A stretch of 64,000 bases of DNA from DASXKD01 sp963734725 (GCA_963734725.1 CAVTIX010000020.1:434001-498000), one strand, 5' to 3'. Counted from the stretch's first letter, positions 45,325-53,583 are shown. Numbers and translations are program-made. The notes: generated from the letters alone by a model not told the origin.

Positions 45325-46695
45325 TCATGCCCTCGCACCGGCGTGCCACTGAGCGCCCCCTTCCGGTGGCAGGCCAGGGCAGGCCCTCCCACCGCGCTGT
45401 CCCCTCTCCGCGGCGCCGCGCGGCGGGCCGAGCTCAAGCGTGACCACTCCACCCCCAGAGGCCGAGCGGCTGATCATCAGCGTCCCGCCAGAAGACTCGG
45501 CGATGCGCCGCGCGATGTCCAAACCGAGGCCAGTGGAGCCGATGCTGGAACGGCCACGCTCGGTGGGGTCCGACGGCGGAAACCCGGGCCCCTCGTCCGC
45601 GACGACCAGCCACGCTCCGCCTGGCTCGCGGTGGCTGAGCCGGATAGCGCAGCCCACACCATCAGGCGTGTGCGCGAACACGTTTTCAAGCAGGATGTCC
45701 GCACAGGTCGCCAGGTCCTCACGGGACACCTGCACCCGTATCTGCTCCGCTGCCACGTCAACGGTCATCTGACGCTCGGTGTCCTCGGCAAGCGGCCGCC
45801 AGAACGCTGCCCGTTCCGCCACCACTATCCCGGCCTCACACACCGGATGGTCACCCGAGCTGGCCGGGCGGCGGGCGTCATGGATGACCTTGCTCACCGT
45901 GCGCTCCACGGCGCTCACGTCATCAAGCAACTGGGCCTTGTCGGCGATATCACGCAGCGACTCGGCGTCGATCCGCAAGGCGGTCAGCGGGGTGCGCAGC
46001 CGGTGCGACAGATCGGCAACGGTCTCCCGCTCATGAGCAAGCAATTCCCCGATGCGAGCCGCCAGGTGGTTCAGGCCAGCCCCTACGCGGCGAACCTCAG
46101 GAGGCCCGGTCAACGTGGCTCTGGCGGACAGGTCTCCCAAGCCCAGCCGGTCGGAAACACCCGCCACCGCGGCCAGTGGGCGCACCAGGGACCGGGCGAG
46201 CTGGTCGGCAACGGCCACGCTGAGCGCGAGCAGCCCGAGCCCGACGCATCCCAGCAGCAGCCAGGCCCTGGTCACGCCGCGGCGCAGTTGGGGCTCGGGC
46301 ACGAACGTGCGGATGACCGCAGCACCCGCGGGCAAGCCTTCCACGGCTATCAGAATCTCTACGCCCGTTGGCATGGCCACAGTGATGCTGCGGCCCTTGG
46401 CCGCCAGCCGGATGGCCGAAGACCGGGGCGCGGTGATGCCTAGCTCGCGTCCACCTGGCAGGAAGACCGTAATAGGCGTGCCGCCATTCTCGGCGTTCAT
46501 CTGGTCTACCGCCAGCCGGAGGCTGCTGGTTCGCAGCGTGGCTACCAGCGGGGTCATCCCTTGGGCCTGGATTGTCGCGGCGCTGACCGCGCGGTCGGCC
46601 GCCTGCGTCCGCAGCACGATCGCGAGCGGCAACAGGAACGAGACCAGGACGAGCGAACTGGTCGCGATCACGAGGAAGATGATGCGCCGTCTCAT
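45325..46695 (-). CDS. Sensor histidine kinase
   Basis: A 456-residue kinase. Two helices (residues 5-30 and about 145-165) frame an outside sensor domain, then HAMP (RPLAAVAGVSDRLGLGDLSA), HisKA (VADLSHRLRTPLTALRIDAE) and the ATPase domain (LLENVFAHTP; VVADEGPGFPPSD; GSTGLGLDIARRI). ATG 46695 overlaps the stop of the response regulator (ATGA), so both are co-translated. The last 30 residues look like read-through of low-complexity DNA. Confidence 0.93.
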   Translation of the reverse strand: MRRRIIFLVIATSSLVLVSFLLPLAIVLRTQAADRAVSAATIQAQGMTPLVATLRTSSLRLAVDQMNAENGGTPITVFLPGGRELGITAPRSSAIRLAAKGRSITVAMPTGVEILIAVEGLPAGAAVIRTFVPEPQLRRGVTRAWLLLGCVGLGLLALSVAVADQLARSLVRPLAAVAGVSDRLGLGDLSARATLTGPPEVRRVGAGLNHLAARIGELLAHERETVADLSHRLRTPLTALRIDAESLRDIADKAQLLDDVSAVERTVSKVIHDARRPASSGDHPVCEAGIVVAERAAFWRPLAEDTERQMTVDVAAEQIRVQVSREDLATCADILLENVFAHTPDGVGCAIRLSHREPGGAWLVVADEGPGFPPSDPTERGRSSIGSTGLGLDIARRIAESSGGTLMISRSASGGGVVTLELGPPRGAAERGQRGGRACPGLPPEGGAQWHAGARA

Positions 46696-47378
46696 GCTGG
46701 CCCGCGGAGCTTGATGCCCACGCCACGCACGGTGTGCAGATAACGTGGCCGCTGCGCGGTCTCTCCCAGCTTCCTGCGCAGCCACGAGAGATGGACGTCC
46801 ACCGTCCGGTCGGCGCCGCCGTAAGGCATCCGCCAGACATGCGTGAGCAGGTCCCGCCTGGTGACTACCTGCCCCGCGTGAGCGGTCAGGTAGTGCAGCA
46901 ACTCGAACTCGCGCCTGCTGAGGTCAAGGCCCACCCCGTCGAGGGTGACCTCATGGGCGCGCGCGTCCAGCCGGAGGCCGCCCACCTCAAGTGGCTCACT
47001 GGCCTTCGGGACGCCCGCTTCCGCGCGCCGCAGGACCGCCCTGATCCTGGCCTCGATCTGGTCCGCCCCGAACGGCTTGATCACATAGTCGTCTGCTCCC
47101 GCATCTAGCGCCCGGACGATCTCGGCTTCGTCGTCGCGCGCGGTGATCACCAGCACAGGCACCGCGCTGACAGAACGGATCATGCGCAGCGCCTCATGCC
47201 CGCCGAGGTCGGGCAGCCCAAGATCAAGCAGTACGGCATCTGGCGGCGCCTTGAGCACCTGTTGCAGCGCGACCATTGCCGCGGGTGTGCTCGTTACCAC
47301 ATGACCGCGTTCCGATAGGGCGCGGATCAGCGCATCACGGATCGCGGCATCGTCCTCTACCAGCAGAAACTGACCCAC
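46692..47378 (-). CDS. OmpR-family response regulator
   Basis: A 228-residue regulator with receiver (QFLLVEDDAAIRDALIRALS; Asp in AVLLDLGLPD) and winged-helix domain (DLSRREFELLHYLTAHAGQV; VDVHLSWLRRKL). GTG 47378 is taken as start; upstream in-frame codons lack homology. Upstream lie three direct AAATGAA repeats, a pattern typical of OmpR-type sites. It forms an operon with the kinase and divides from the secreted protein gene at 47503. Confidence 0.92.
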   Translation of the reverse strand: MGQFLLVEDDAAIRDALIRALSERGHVVTSTPAAMVALQQVLKAPPDAVLLDLGLPDLGGHEALRMIRSVSAVPVLVITARDDEAEIVRALDAGADDYVIKPFGADQIEARIRAVLRRAEAGVPKASEPLEVGGLRLDARAHEVTLDGVGLDLSRREFELLHYLTAHAGQVVTRRDLLTHVWRMPYGGADRTVDVHLSWLRRKLGETAQRPRYLHTVRGVGIKLRGPA

Positions 47379-47406
47379 AATAGGACGGTAACCGGCGCTA
47401 CTCTTG

Positions 47407-47448
47407 AAATGAAAGGGAGCGGGCTTAAATGAATTTCTCATAAATGAA
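47407..47448. promoter_or_regulatory. Triple direct repeat AAATGAA, likely response-regulator site
   Basis: AAATGAA occurs at 47407, 47427 and 47442, spaced 20 and 15 bases, inside an AT-rich gap between the regulator (minus) and the secreted protein gene (plus). OmpR/PhoP-type regulators bind direct repeats of this size, so both genes may be controlled from here. Confidence 0.5.
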
Positions 47449-47502
47449 TTGCTTGAGCCGTCCTTGACACGTACTTAACATCTTCCGCTTGAACCTTGGC
47501 TT

Positions 47503-48102
47503 GTGCACAGTCGCATATTCCTCGGTGTCGCAGCCTGGCTGGCCGGAGCGAGCGCGGCGACCGGTGGCAGCCTGCTCGCGGTGAGCATGCTCGGGCAGGG
47601 CATGATGCCGGGCGGGGAGGAGCAGCAAAGCGTGACGACGGTCAATCGCGCGCTGGCCAAGGAGGCTGCTGAGCGGGCCGCGGTCCTGCCCCGGCGTACC
47701 ACCTCACCGCGGCATGCTGCCTCACCGCCGACCTCACGCGTTGCGCCCCCATCGCGGGCGGCCCGGCACACGGCGCCACCGCGTTCGCCGACCGCCCGCC
47801 CTTCGGCGTCACCACCTTCTCCAGCCACGGCGGGCGGTACCTTGCTGACCTCCCCGGGCGGCACGCTCGTCGCAAGTTGTGCCGGTGCACGTGCGTACTT
47901 GGTGTCATGGAGTCCCCAGCAGGGTTTTGGGTCAAGCGATGTGGTCCGCGGGCCCGCCACCAACGCCCAGGTGACGTTCATCGGCGGACAGCTCACGGTG
48001 ACCATGGTCGTGTCCTGTGACGCGGGGGCGCCTACCGCGACCGTCACGGCCGTCGGCACCGGTGGCAGCGCCGCCGACATATTCGGTGGTGACGGCGATT
48101 AA
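47503..48102 (+). CDS. Secreted or membrane-anchored hypothetical protein
   Basis: A 199-residue protein with an N-terminal hydrophobic helix that looks like a signal peptide or anchor (IFLGVAAWLAGASAATGGSL), then a Pro/Ser/Arg-rich linker (residues 55-110) and a small beta-type domain (GGTLVASCAGARAYLVSWSP; FIGGQLTVTMVVSCDAG) with two cysteines that could form a disulfide. No family recognised. GTG 47503 is the only start. Divergent from the two-component operon and near its repeats, so it may be regulated by it. Confidence 0.6.
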   Translation: MHSRIFLGVAAWLAGASAATGGSLLAVSMLGQGMMPGGEEQQSVTTVNRALAKEAAERAAVLPRRTTSPRHAASPPTSRVAPPSRAARHTAPPRSPTARPSASPPSPATAGGTLLTSPGGTLVASCAGARAYLVSWSPQQGFGSSDVVRGPATNAQVTFIGGQLTVTMVVSCDAGAPTATVTAVGTGGSAADIFGGDGD

Positions 48103-48108
48103 CGGTAG

Positions 48109-48324
48109 TCAGGGGCGCCGGTTCTGCGCCCTTTCGAGCAGGAGCGCCAGGGTCGGGCAGGTGGCGACGGCCCGCCGCGCGTGCAGGAGAAGCGCTGGCG
48201 GGACCTTGGCAGAGCGCAAGATGGGGTAGCCCCACGGGTCGAGGTCGATGATCTCCGGCAAGAGTTCGGCGCAGACTCCGTGGCCGTTGCAGGCGATCGG
48301 ATTGACTCGCAATTGGTGGCTCAT
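48109..48324 (-). CDS. [3Fe-4S]-type ferredoxin
   Basis: A 71-residue ferredoxin: C12 and C18 (NPIACNGHGVCAE) and C56 (AVATCPTLAL) give the C-x5-C...CP pattern of single-cluster actinobacterial ferredoxins that serve P450s and other enzymes. ATG 48324 overlaps the stop of the NuoF-like gene (ATGA). Last gene of the redox operon; it probably carries electrons to or from the NuoF-like protein. Confidence 0.85.
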   Translation of the reverse strand: MSHQLRVNPIACNGHGVCAELLPEIIDLDPWGYPILRSAKVPPALLLHARRAVATCPTLALLLERAQNRRP

Positions 48325-49643
48325 GTCCAGCTCCAGTCTGCTTCCCCATCTTCTGGAATCGGGAGGAGCGGAGCGCGGCCCACCCCGTCGCACGGCCCGC
48401 ATTGGTCGTGCCAGCGCGCATCCGCGATGAAGGCGCGCATCGCGCTGCGCGCCAGCTGAGTAGCCCCGTCGGGGTGCCGGCAGGCGCCCCGACCCTCAAT
48501 AAGGGGAAGGAGCGCTGCGATGGCTTCGACTGCCCTTCCCCGGCCGCCCTGGAAGGCAAGGTCGGCTACCGCACCGGCCAGAGCGGGCAACCCCATCAGG
48601 CAGGGGCCGCACTGACCAGCGCCCTGTTCTGCGAGGTAGCGGACAACCCGTGCGGTCTCGGCAAGACCGCACGACGAGCCAGGCAGCGCGATCACCACGC
48701 CTGCCCCCAGCGCACCGCCCACGGCACGCATACTGGCCTGCGTCATTCGTACCGGCCAGCCCGCTTCCACGGGCAGCCACGCACCGAAATACCCGCCAAT
48801 GAGCAGCGCCTGCAGGTCCTCGGTCGGGCCGCCGGCGAGCATCACCACCTCACCGGCGCCTGTGCCAAGCTCGATCTCATAGACCCCCGGCCACCGGATC
48901 GCGCCGTCCACGGTGACGAGCATCGACCCCGGCGCCGAGGGCAGCCCGGCCCCGCGGAACCAGCGATCCCCATGGCGCGCGATCAATGCCACATGAGACA
49001 GGGTCTCGACGTTGTTCACCAGCGTGGGCCGTCCCTGCACGCCGCTCTGATGCGGACGCGGCGGGGAGAACGTCGGCTTACCGGGCCCGCCGTTCAGGTA
49101 GTGCACGATCGAGGACTGCTCACTGGAGACATAGCGGCCGGGGATGCCGGTGATCTGGATGGGCACGGGGTCGAGCCCGGCACGTCTGCGCTCTGCCACC
49201 GCCGCGGCCAGGCCGTCGATCAGGTCATGCTCCTGCCGGTGGACGCACAGGTGCGCCTCGGTCGCAGCGACTGCGTCGGCCGCCAGCGTGATGCCGTCAA
49301 GAACCAGGTGCGGGAGGTACGTCAGGAGCAGCCGGTCCTTGGCGCTGGCCGGCTCTCCTTCCGCGCCATTGGCAACCACGACCGCCTCGCCGCGCCCGGC
49401 GACGGAGCGCATCTTGCGCCCGGTCGGGAAGCCCGCGCCACCTCGGCCGGTGAGGCCGGCCGCCTCCACCATGTCGATCAGGCGCTCGGGCCGCCGCTGG
49501 CCGGATCGGCCGCGCAGCCACAGCGTCCCGTACTCGCGTTCGTGCTCAGCCAGCCCGAGAACCGGCTGGTGCCCGGCCCCAGCGAGCAAGCGTGGCAATA
49601 CCGCGCCGTCGGCCCGCGCGGCAGGCGAAGCGGTGACCGTCAT
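48321..49643 (-). CDS. NuoF-like NADH-binding flavoprotein
   Basis: A 440-residue protein of the complex I 51-kDa (NuoF/HoxF) type. FMN site: GLTGRGGAGFPTGRKMRS. NADH site: NGAEGEPASAKDRLLL. The C-terminal iron-sulfur domain has C345 and C348 (QCGPC) and C388 (RGACRHPDG), but the first cluster cysteine is alanine (A342), leaving three ligands. Start ATG 49643 overlaps the ferric-reductase stop. It would link NADH to the ferredoxin and the membrane partner. Confidence 0.88.
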   Translation of the reverse strand: MTVTASPAARADGAVLPRLLAGAGHQPVLGLAEHEREYGTLWLRGRSGQRRPERLIDMVEAAGLTGRGGAGFPTGRKMRSVAGRGEAVVVANGAEGEPASAKDRLLLTYLPHLVLDGITLAADAVAATEAHLCVHRQEHDLIDGLAAAVAERRRAGLDPVPIQITGIPGRYVSSEQSSIVHYLNGGPGKPTFSPPRPHQSGVQGRPTLVNNVETLSHVALIARHGDRWFRGAGLPSAPGSMLVTVDGAIRWPGVYEIELGTGAGEVVMLAGGPTEDLQALLIGGYFGAWLPVEAGWPVRMTQASMRAVGGALGAGVVIALPGSSCGLAETARVVRYLAEQGAGQCGPCLMGLPALAGAVADLAFQGGRGRAVEAIAALLPLIEGRGACRHPDGATQLARSAMRAFIADARWHDQCGPCDGVGRAPLLPIPEDGEADWSWT

Positions 49644-50218
49644 CTGGTACCGGCCCGTGCTGCCGTGGCGAGACGCCAGGTCGCTGCCGCCGCGACCGCG
49701 GCGACGCAGCCAAGGGCCGCGGCGAAGAGCCAGAGCGTGCGCCGGTCGGTGCCCGTCCCAAGCCCATGGATCAGGGCGACCGGCCAGCAAGCGTAGGCCA
49801 GCCAGTGGAGCCCGCGCCAGGCCCGGAAACCCAGCCTGTTGCGCAGCAGGCTGGTCACGATGACGGCGATGAGCAGGTCCGCCGCCACCGCGCCCAGCCC
49901 GAGCCAGGGCGACTTGTAAGACGAGACGAAGGGGATGACGGCGGCCGTGGCCGGGATGGACGTATAGGTGTCCACCACGGTGGTGCCGACATGCAAGGAC
50001 AGGAAGATCAGTACCAGCAGGGTCATGTTCCGGTGCAGGCCGACAGTGAGGAACCGGGGCCAGTTCTCGCTGGCGAAACGGCCTGCGGTGACGATCCCAA
50101 GCAGCATGGCGCCGGTAAGCAGCAACAGTGTGACCAGCCCGGTCGCCCGGGTGGCATACCAGAGGCCCGGTCCGCCGGTGGCATACCAGGGCACCGGTCC
50201 GTTGAGGGCGAAACCCAT
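49640..50218 (-). CDS. Ferric reductase-like transmembrane protein
   Basis: A 192-residue membrane protein with about five helices. Two His pairs are present (VGLHRNMTLLVLIFLSLH; GLHWLAYACWPVALIH), fitting two b hemes as in ferric reductase-like and MsrQ/YedZ-type proteins. Downstream it couples by ATGA to the NuoF-like gene; upstream its start lies inside the 3' part of the ApbE frame. It likely moves electrons across the membrane to an outer flavoprotein. Confidence 0.88.
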   Translation of the reverse strand: MGFALNGPVPWYATGGPGLWYATRATGLVTLLLLTGAMLLGIVTAGRFASENWPRFLTVGLHRNMTLLVLIFLSLHVGTTVVDTYTSIPATAAVIPFVSSYKSPWLGLGAVAADLLIAVIVTSLLRNRLGFRAWRGLHWLAYACWPVALIHGLGTGTDRRTLWLFAAALGCVAAVAAAATWRLATAARAGTR

Positions 50219-51237
50219 AAGTGGCTTCCCTTGGGGGTGGTGTCGGCCGGCCAGCCCGCGCCCATGACGATCTCACCGTTGTGGCCTGCTAGCCGGGCAG
50301 GCAGGTGCTGGCTCGCCAGCCATCCAAGCGCCCGTTCGCCGCGGATGATCGCAGCCGTGCTCGCTGTGTTCGCATCGACACAGGTGGCGGCGGCAACGCT
50401 GACCGTGCGCCAGCAAGAACTCACAGGCATTCCGGTGCTGGGTTCGATGATGTGATGAAGCCGAGAACTCCCCCGCGACCAGGCCCGGACCTTGGTGGAC
50501 GAGGTGGCGAGGCCCCCGTCGCGGATTGTTACCACGGTGTCGTGCCAGGGCGGCGAGAGCGAGCCGGAACTGGCGTCACTCCGGTGCGGGGCAGGCCCCT
50601 CGACGCCATCGAACCCGCGGTTGTCCACGATTCCCACGAGCCAGCCGTGGTCGGGAGGCTCGCCCGCGATTCTGATATCGCCACCCAGGTTGACCAGAAC
50701 TCCGCAGTTCAGGGTGGCCGCGATCCGTATCGCCGCTCGGTCGGCCGCGAGGGCCTTGGCCGTCGCCCCCAGGTCGAGCATGACTTCGGCGGGGATCTTG
50801 ATTTCGCGCCGGTCGCGGTCAAGGTCCACCGCCTGCCACCCCGCCGCCGGCACCGCCGGTTGCGGCAACGGACTGGTGTCCTGCCGGGCCGCCGCGAAGT
50901 CGCGGTCATACCCAAGCCGCACCAGCGAGCGCCCGCAGGTGGGATCTACATCGCCATCGGTCACTTTTGCGGCGGCGAGCGCCACGGCCACCGCTTCGGC
51001 CAGCAGTGCACTGACGCGCATCGCCCGCCCTCGGGCGTGATTGACCCGCCACAGCTCGGAGTCGGGACGAAAACGCGAGCAGGCCCGGTCGATCGCGTCC
51101 AGTTCCTCCCTGAGGATCGCGCAGGCACGATCTGTGCTACTGGGATCGGTGACGAGCAGGTTGGCCGACGTGCCGAGGGCCCTGAGGTACCCGGTGCCGA
51201 TGGCGGGGCCAGGTGTGACATCGTCGCTAGCCTCCAC
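50023..51237 (-). CDS. apbE: ApbE-type FAD:protein FMN transferase
   Basis: An ApbE protein that attaches FMN to Thr/Ser of exported redox proteins. Motifs: GTSANLLVTDP, ILREELDAIDRACSRFRPDS, DLGATAKALAADRAA, HHIIEPSTGMPV and TASTAAIIRGERALGWLA. Family homology ends near GWPADTTPKG; the last 65 residues run through the start of the ferric-reductase gene in another frame and look like lost-stop read-through. GTG 51237 overlaps the upstream gene by 11 bases. No FMN-binding-domain target gene is visible in this window. Confidence 0.88.
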   Translation of the reverse strand: MEASDDVTPGPAIGTGYLRALGTSANLLVTDPSSTDRACAILREELDAIDRACSRFRPDSELWRVNHARGRAMRVSALLAEAVAVALAAAKVTDGDVDPTCGRSLVRLGYDRDFAAARQDTSPLPQPAVPAAGWQAVDLDRDRREIKIPAEVMLDLGATAKALAADRAAIRIAATLNCGVLVNLGGDIRIAGEPPDHGWLVGIVDNRGFDGVEGPAPHRSDASSGSLSPPWHDTVVTIRDGGLATSSTKVRAWSRGSSRLHHIIEPSTGMPVSSCWRTVSVAAATCVDANTASTAAIIRGERALGWLASQHLPARLAGHNGEIVMGAGWPADTTPKGSHLWVSPSTDRCPGMPPADRASGMPPGRPGWSHCCCLPAPCCLGSSPQAVSPARTGPGSSLSACTGT

Positions 51238-52174
51238 CCGACCCGCCTGAGGTGGTCACCGGCGGGGGCGGCGGTGCCGGAGCGGGCGGCGCGGCCGGCG
51301 GGGGAGGTGGTGGCGGCGGCGGCGCTGGTGGCGGCGGCGCTGGTGGCGGCGGCGCCGCCGGGGGTGCAGCCGGCGGCGCCAAGCCTGGGACGGGGGCACC
51401 CGCGTGGAGGTGGTGGTGATGCTTTGGCTTGTGCTGCTTATGCGCGTGGTGCGTCGCGGCAGCATGGATGGACGCCTTTGCGCCGTGCTGTGCGGCTGCA
51501 TTATTGGTCGTGCTGTGGGCGGTACGGACGAACAACGCCACGAAGCCGACCGCGATGACGGCGCTGACTTCAGCGGCCCGCCAGGTCAGCTTGGAGAGCC
51601 GACGAAGCCCAGCGTTCCGCGCGGCATATCCGGGATGGCCCGGCCACATCGGATAACCGGAGTAGGGATCGAAGTCTGCCCAGCCCTGACGCCAGAAGGC
51701 CGCCGTGCGTGCGGGATAGGGAGGCTGGCCGGGAAGAGCGGGGTGGGGCTGGTAGAGGTCGTAGGCCGGGCAATTGGCAGGACGGCGCTCCAGGGGCCCA
51801 CCGGGCGTCGCAGGGCCGTCGGCGTGGCTCGGGAAGTGGTCCTGTCCTGCCCAGTTAGCCGGGCTGAGCCCTGGGGGGTTGCTGTCACGCGGGAGATGGC
51901 CCGGGAAAGGTCCCTGGGCAGGCCGGTCGATCGGGCTGAACCCAGCACTGTTGGAGCGTTCCAGCGAATGCATGGGGTCCTGGCTCAGGCTGCGGTCGGC
52001 CATCCAACCACCTCCCCATTCCCCCTTCGCTAGGAGGGTCTGGGCGTCGGCTGGAGGAACTGCGGGCTGGTCAGAGTGAGCGAGGTGGCCCTGACGCTGG
52101 CTGAAGGCTGGCCAGTCCGGGCGGCGGGCCTGCCAGGGCCTGTGGTCTGCCTGCGGTTCATAGTTGTCACGCAT
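51227..52174 (-). CDS. Proline-rich single-helix membrane protein
   Basis: A 315-residue protein: a Pro/Gln-rich cytoplasmic half, one helix (AAEVSAVIAVGFVALFVRTA), then an outside part that begins with a histidine-rich stretch (HHAHKQHKPKHHHHLHAG) and a pure Pro/Ala run before a glycine end. The His-rich segment could bind metal. First gene of the operon, ahead of apbE. Start ATG 52174 (MRDNYEPQADH) is taken because upstream codons read through a repeat region. Function unknown. Confidence 0.6.
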   Translation of the reverse strand: MRDNYEPQADHRPWQARRPDWPAFSQRQGHLAHSDQPAVPPADAQTLLAKGEWGGGWMADRSLSQDPMHSLERSNSAGFSPIDRPAQGPFPGHLPRDSNPPGLSPANWAGQDHFPSHADGPATPGGPLERRPANCPAYDLYQPHPALPGQPPYPARTAAFWRQGWADFDPYSGYPMWPGHPGYAARNAGLRRLSKLTWRAAEVSAVIAVGFVALFVRTAHSTTNNAAAQHGAKASIHAAATHHAHKQHKPKHHHHLHAGAPVPGLAPPAAPPAAPPPPAPPPPAPPPPPPPPPAAPPAPAPPPPPVTTSGGSGGG

Positions 52175-52201
52175 ATCCGACAGCACAGCAGAGCCGGTGT
52201 T

Positions 52202-52265
52202 AAGAGCTCCTGAAGAGGTTTTCAAGAGCTCTTGTAATAGGCAATTAGTATGGCAAGAGTTCTCG
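52202..52265. promoter_or_regulatory. AAGAGCTC repeats before the redox operon
   Basis: AAGAGCTCCTGAAGAGG (52202), AAGAGCTCTTGTAATAGG (52224) and AAGAGTTCTCG (52255) are three related units spaced 22 and 31 bases. The second contains the perfect palindrome CAAGAGCTCTTG. On the minus strand TTGAAA-N16-TTAACA could be the promoter. Likely a regulator site for the five-gene operon. Confidence 0.5.
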
Positions 52266-52450
52266 CGTCTCGCCTTTGCTTGATGGCTTTGCATTCCAAA
52301 GCAGGCGGGTGCGGCGGCGAGCGAACACAATTCCGTGCGCCGCCGCACACGCTCCTTTCCCCGCTCCCCGCCAACACGTCACGCGCTGTGGCGGCTACAG
52401 GAAGCCCTTGATCACGATTAGGCCTCTCAGCGGCCAGCTGCGAGGACGCG

Positions 52451-52927
52451 CTAGAGCCCTGCCGCGGCTGCCAGCTTGCCGAGCGCCGAGTCCCAGCCGG
52501 GGCCGACGTTCTCGGCGACCTGCGGCATCACCGCGGCCAGCGCGCCCAGCCGCTCGTGTACCAGGGTCAGCACGGTCCCCCCGTCCGGCGCCTCGCGCAG
52601 CGTGACTGTGAGCAGCGAGTCGTAGGACGGCTCACGGGCCCGGTCCGGGCCGACAAAGCCCCAGCGGAACACGATGCGCTGATCCGGGACGAGTTCGAGC
52701 AGGTCACAGTCGAAGCCGCCCATCTCGGCATCGGCGTCCGCCTGCCAGATGCGGAAGTGGCCGCCAGGCCGCTCCTCGACCTCGGCCCGGGTCACCTCCA
52801 GGCCGCCGGGCGCCATCCAGCGCCGGAGCAACTCGGGCTCGAGCCAGGCCCGGTACACCTGGTGCGGCGCGGCGGGAATGATGCGCTCCACCCGGACGGC
52901 TGTGTGGTCTTGAGTCTTGGCGGTCAC
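52451..52927 (-). CDS. AHSA1/SRPBCC family protein
   Basis: A 158-residue AHSA1-type START domain protein (VERIIPAAPHQVYRAWLEPE, LLRRWMAPGGLEV, RIVFRWGFVG, GGTVLTLVHERL). In bacteria such genes almost always follow an ArsR regulator, as here; the GTG start overlaps the ArsR stop (GTGA). Ligand unknown, probably a small hydrophobic molecule. Confidence 0.93.
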   Translation of the reverse strand: MTAKTQDHTAVRVERIIPAAPHQVYRAWLEPELLRRWMAPGGLEVTRAEVEERPGGHFRIWQADADAEMGGFDCDLLELVPDQRIVFRWGFVGPDRAREPSYDSLLTVTLREAPDGGTVLTLVHERLGALAAVMPQVAENVGPGWDSALGKLAAAAGL

Positions 52928-53271
52928 TGCTGCTCTCCTTCGGATTCGGGGCCGGCCTGGAAGAGGTCCCCGAGGGCGTCGAGCCGCTGGGTCCAGAAGC
53001 GCTCGTAGAAGCGCAGCCAGGCGTAGGCCGAGGCAAGAGGGCCGGGTTCCAGCCGGCACAGGTGGCGCCGGCCGTCCACGGTGCGGTGCACCAGGCCGGC
53101 CCGTTCGAGCATCTTCACGTGCTTGGACGCGGCCGCCAGCGTCATGTCCAGCGGCTCGGCGAGCTCGCCCACGGTCAGCTCGCCATGGGCGAGGCGGCCG
53201 AGCATGGCACGCCGTGCCTCGTGCGACAGCGCGTGGAACACGTCATCCATGCTCGCCAGATCCTCAACCAT
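52924..53271 (-). CDS. ArsR-family transcriptional repressor
   Basis: A 115-residue winged-helix repressor (FHALSHEARRAMLGRLAHGE, LTVGELAEPLDMTLAAASKH, VKMLERAGLVHRTVDGRRHL). No metal-binding cysteines are seen, so it is of the small-molecule type that pairs with AHSA1 proteins. ATG 53271 is chosen because it sits in the family position and inside operator 1; a TTG at 53307 is less likely. The promoter and two operators just upstream suggest tight autoregulation of a leaderless transcript. Confidence 0.93.
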   Translation of the reverse strand: MVEDLASMDDVFHALSHEARRAMLGRLAHGELTVGELAEPLDMTLAAASKHVKMLERAGLVHRTVDGRRHLCRLEPGPLASAYAWLRFYERFWTQRLDALGDLFQAGPESEGEQQ

Positions 53272-53319
53272 ATGGTTGACAATATCGGTGGCCGTGCTAA
53301 CTGTCAACCTTTTGGTTGA
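53264..53319 (-). promoter_or_regulatory. Twin ArsR operators with embedded promoter
   Basis: TCAACCATATGGTTGA (53264-53279) and TCAACCTTTTGGTTGA (53304-53319) are two perfect inverted repeats with centres exactly 40 bases apart. Between them on the minus strand lie TTGACA (53307-53302), 17 bases, and TATTGT (53284-53279). The first operator covers the ATG, so transcription starts at or near it. Confidence 0.85.
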
Positions 53320-53583
53320 ATGTTATGTGGGAGAGAGTAGGCCAGTGAGGACCGGGCCATGATGTCCGGATAGGGTCCGGCGTGCCCTCGTCCGGCGGCG
53401 CGGGCACCCGCCAGGCCGACCAGTGCGATCCCATGATCTGCTGCATGCGCGCACCGGCGGCGAGAGCCCGGCGCCTGATGTCGGTAATTGGTGGTGGAAA
53501 CCACGCGAGCATCAGCGCGAACACATCGTGCCTGCTCGTGCTGATGTCCCATACTAATCATTAATTTCGAATATACTTTCAGT

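Noticed and set aside
51240..51400. Pro/Ala repeat region as a tandem DNA repeat or CRISPR-like array
   Set aside because: The periodicity is codon based (Ala-Pro runs inside the 51227-52174 protein) and has no spacers.
53297..53524. Minus-strand frame of 75 codons upstream of tnpB (contains MQQIMGSHWSAWRVPAPPDE)
   Set aside because: It reads into the ArsR operators and has no ribosome site; the middle looks protein-like but I cannot support a gene.
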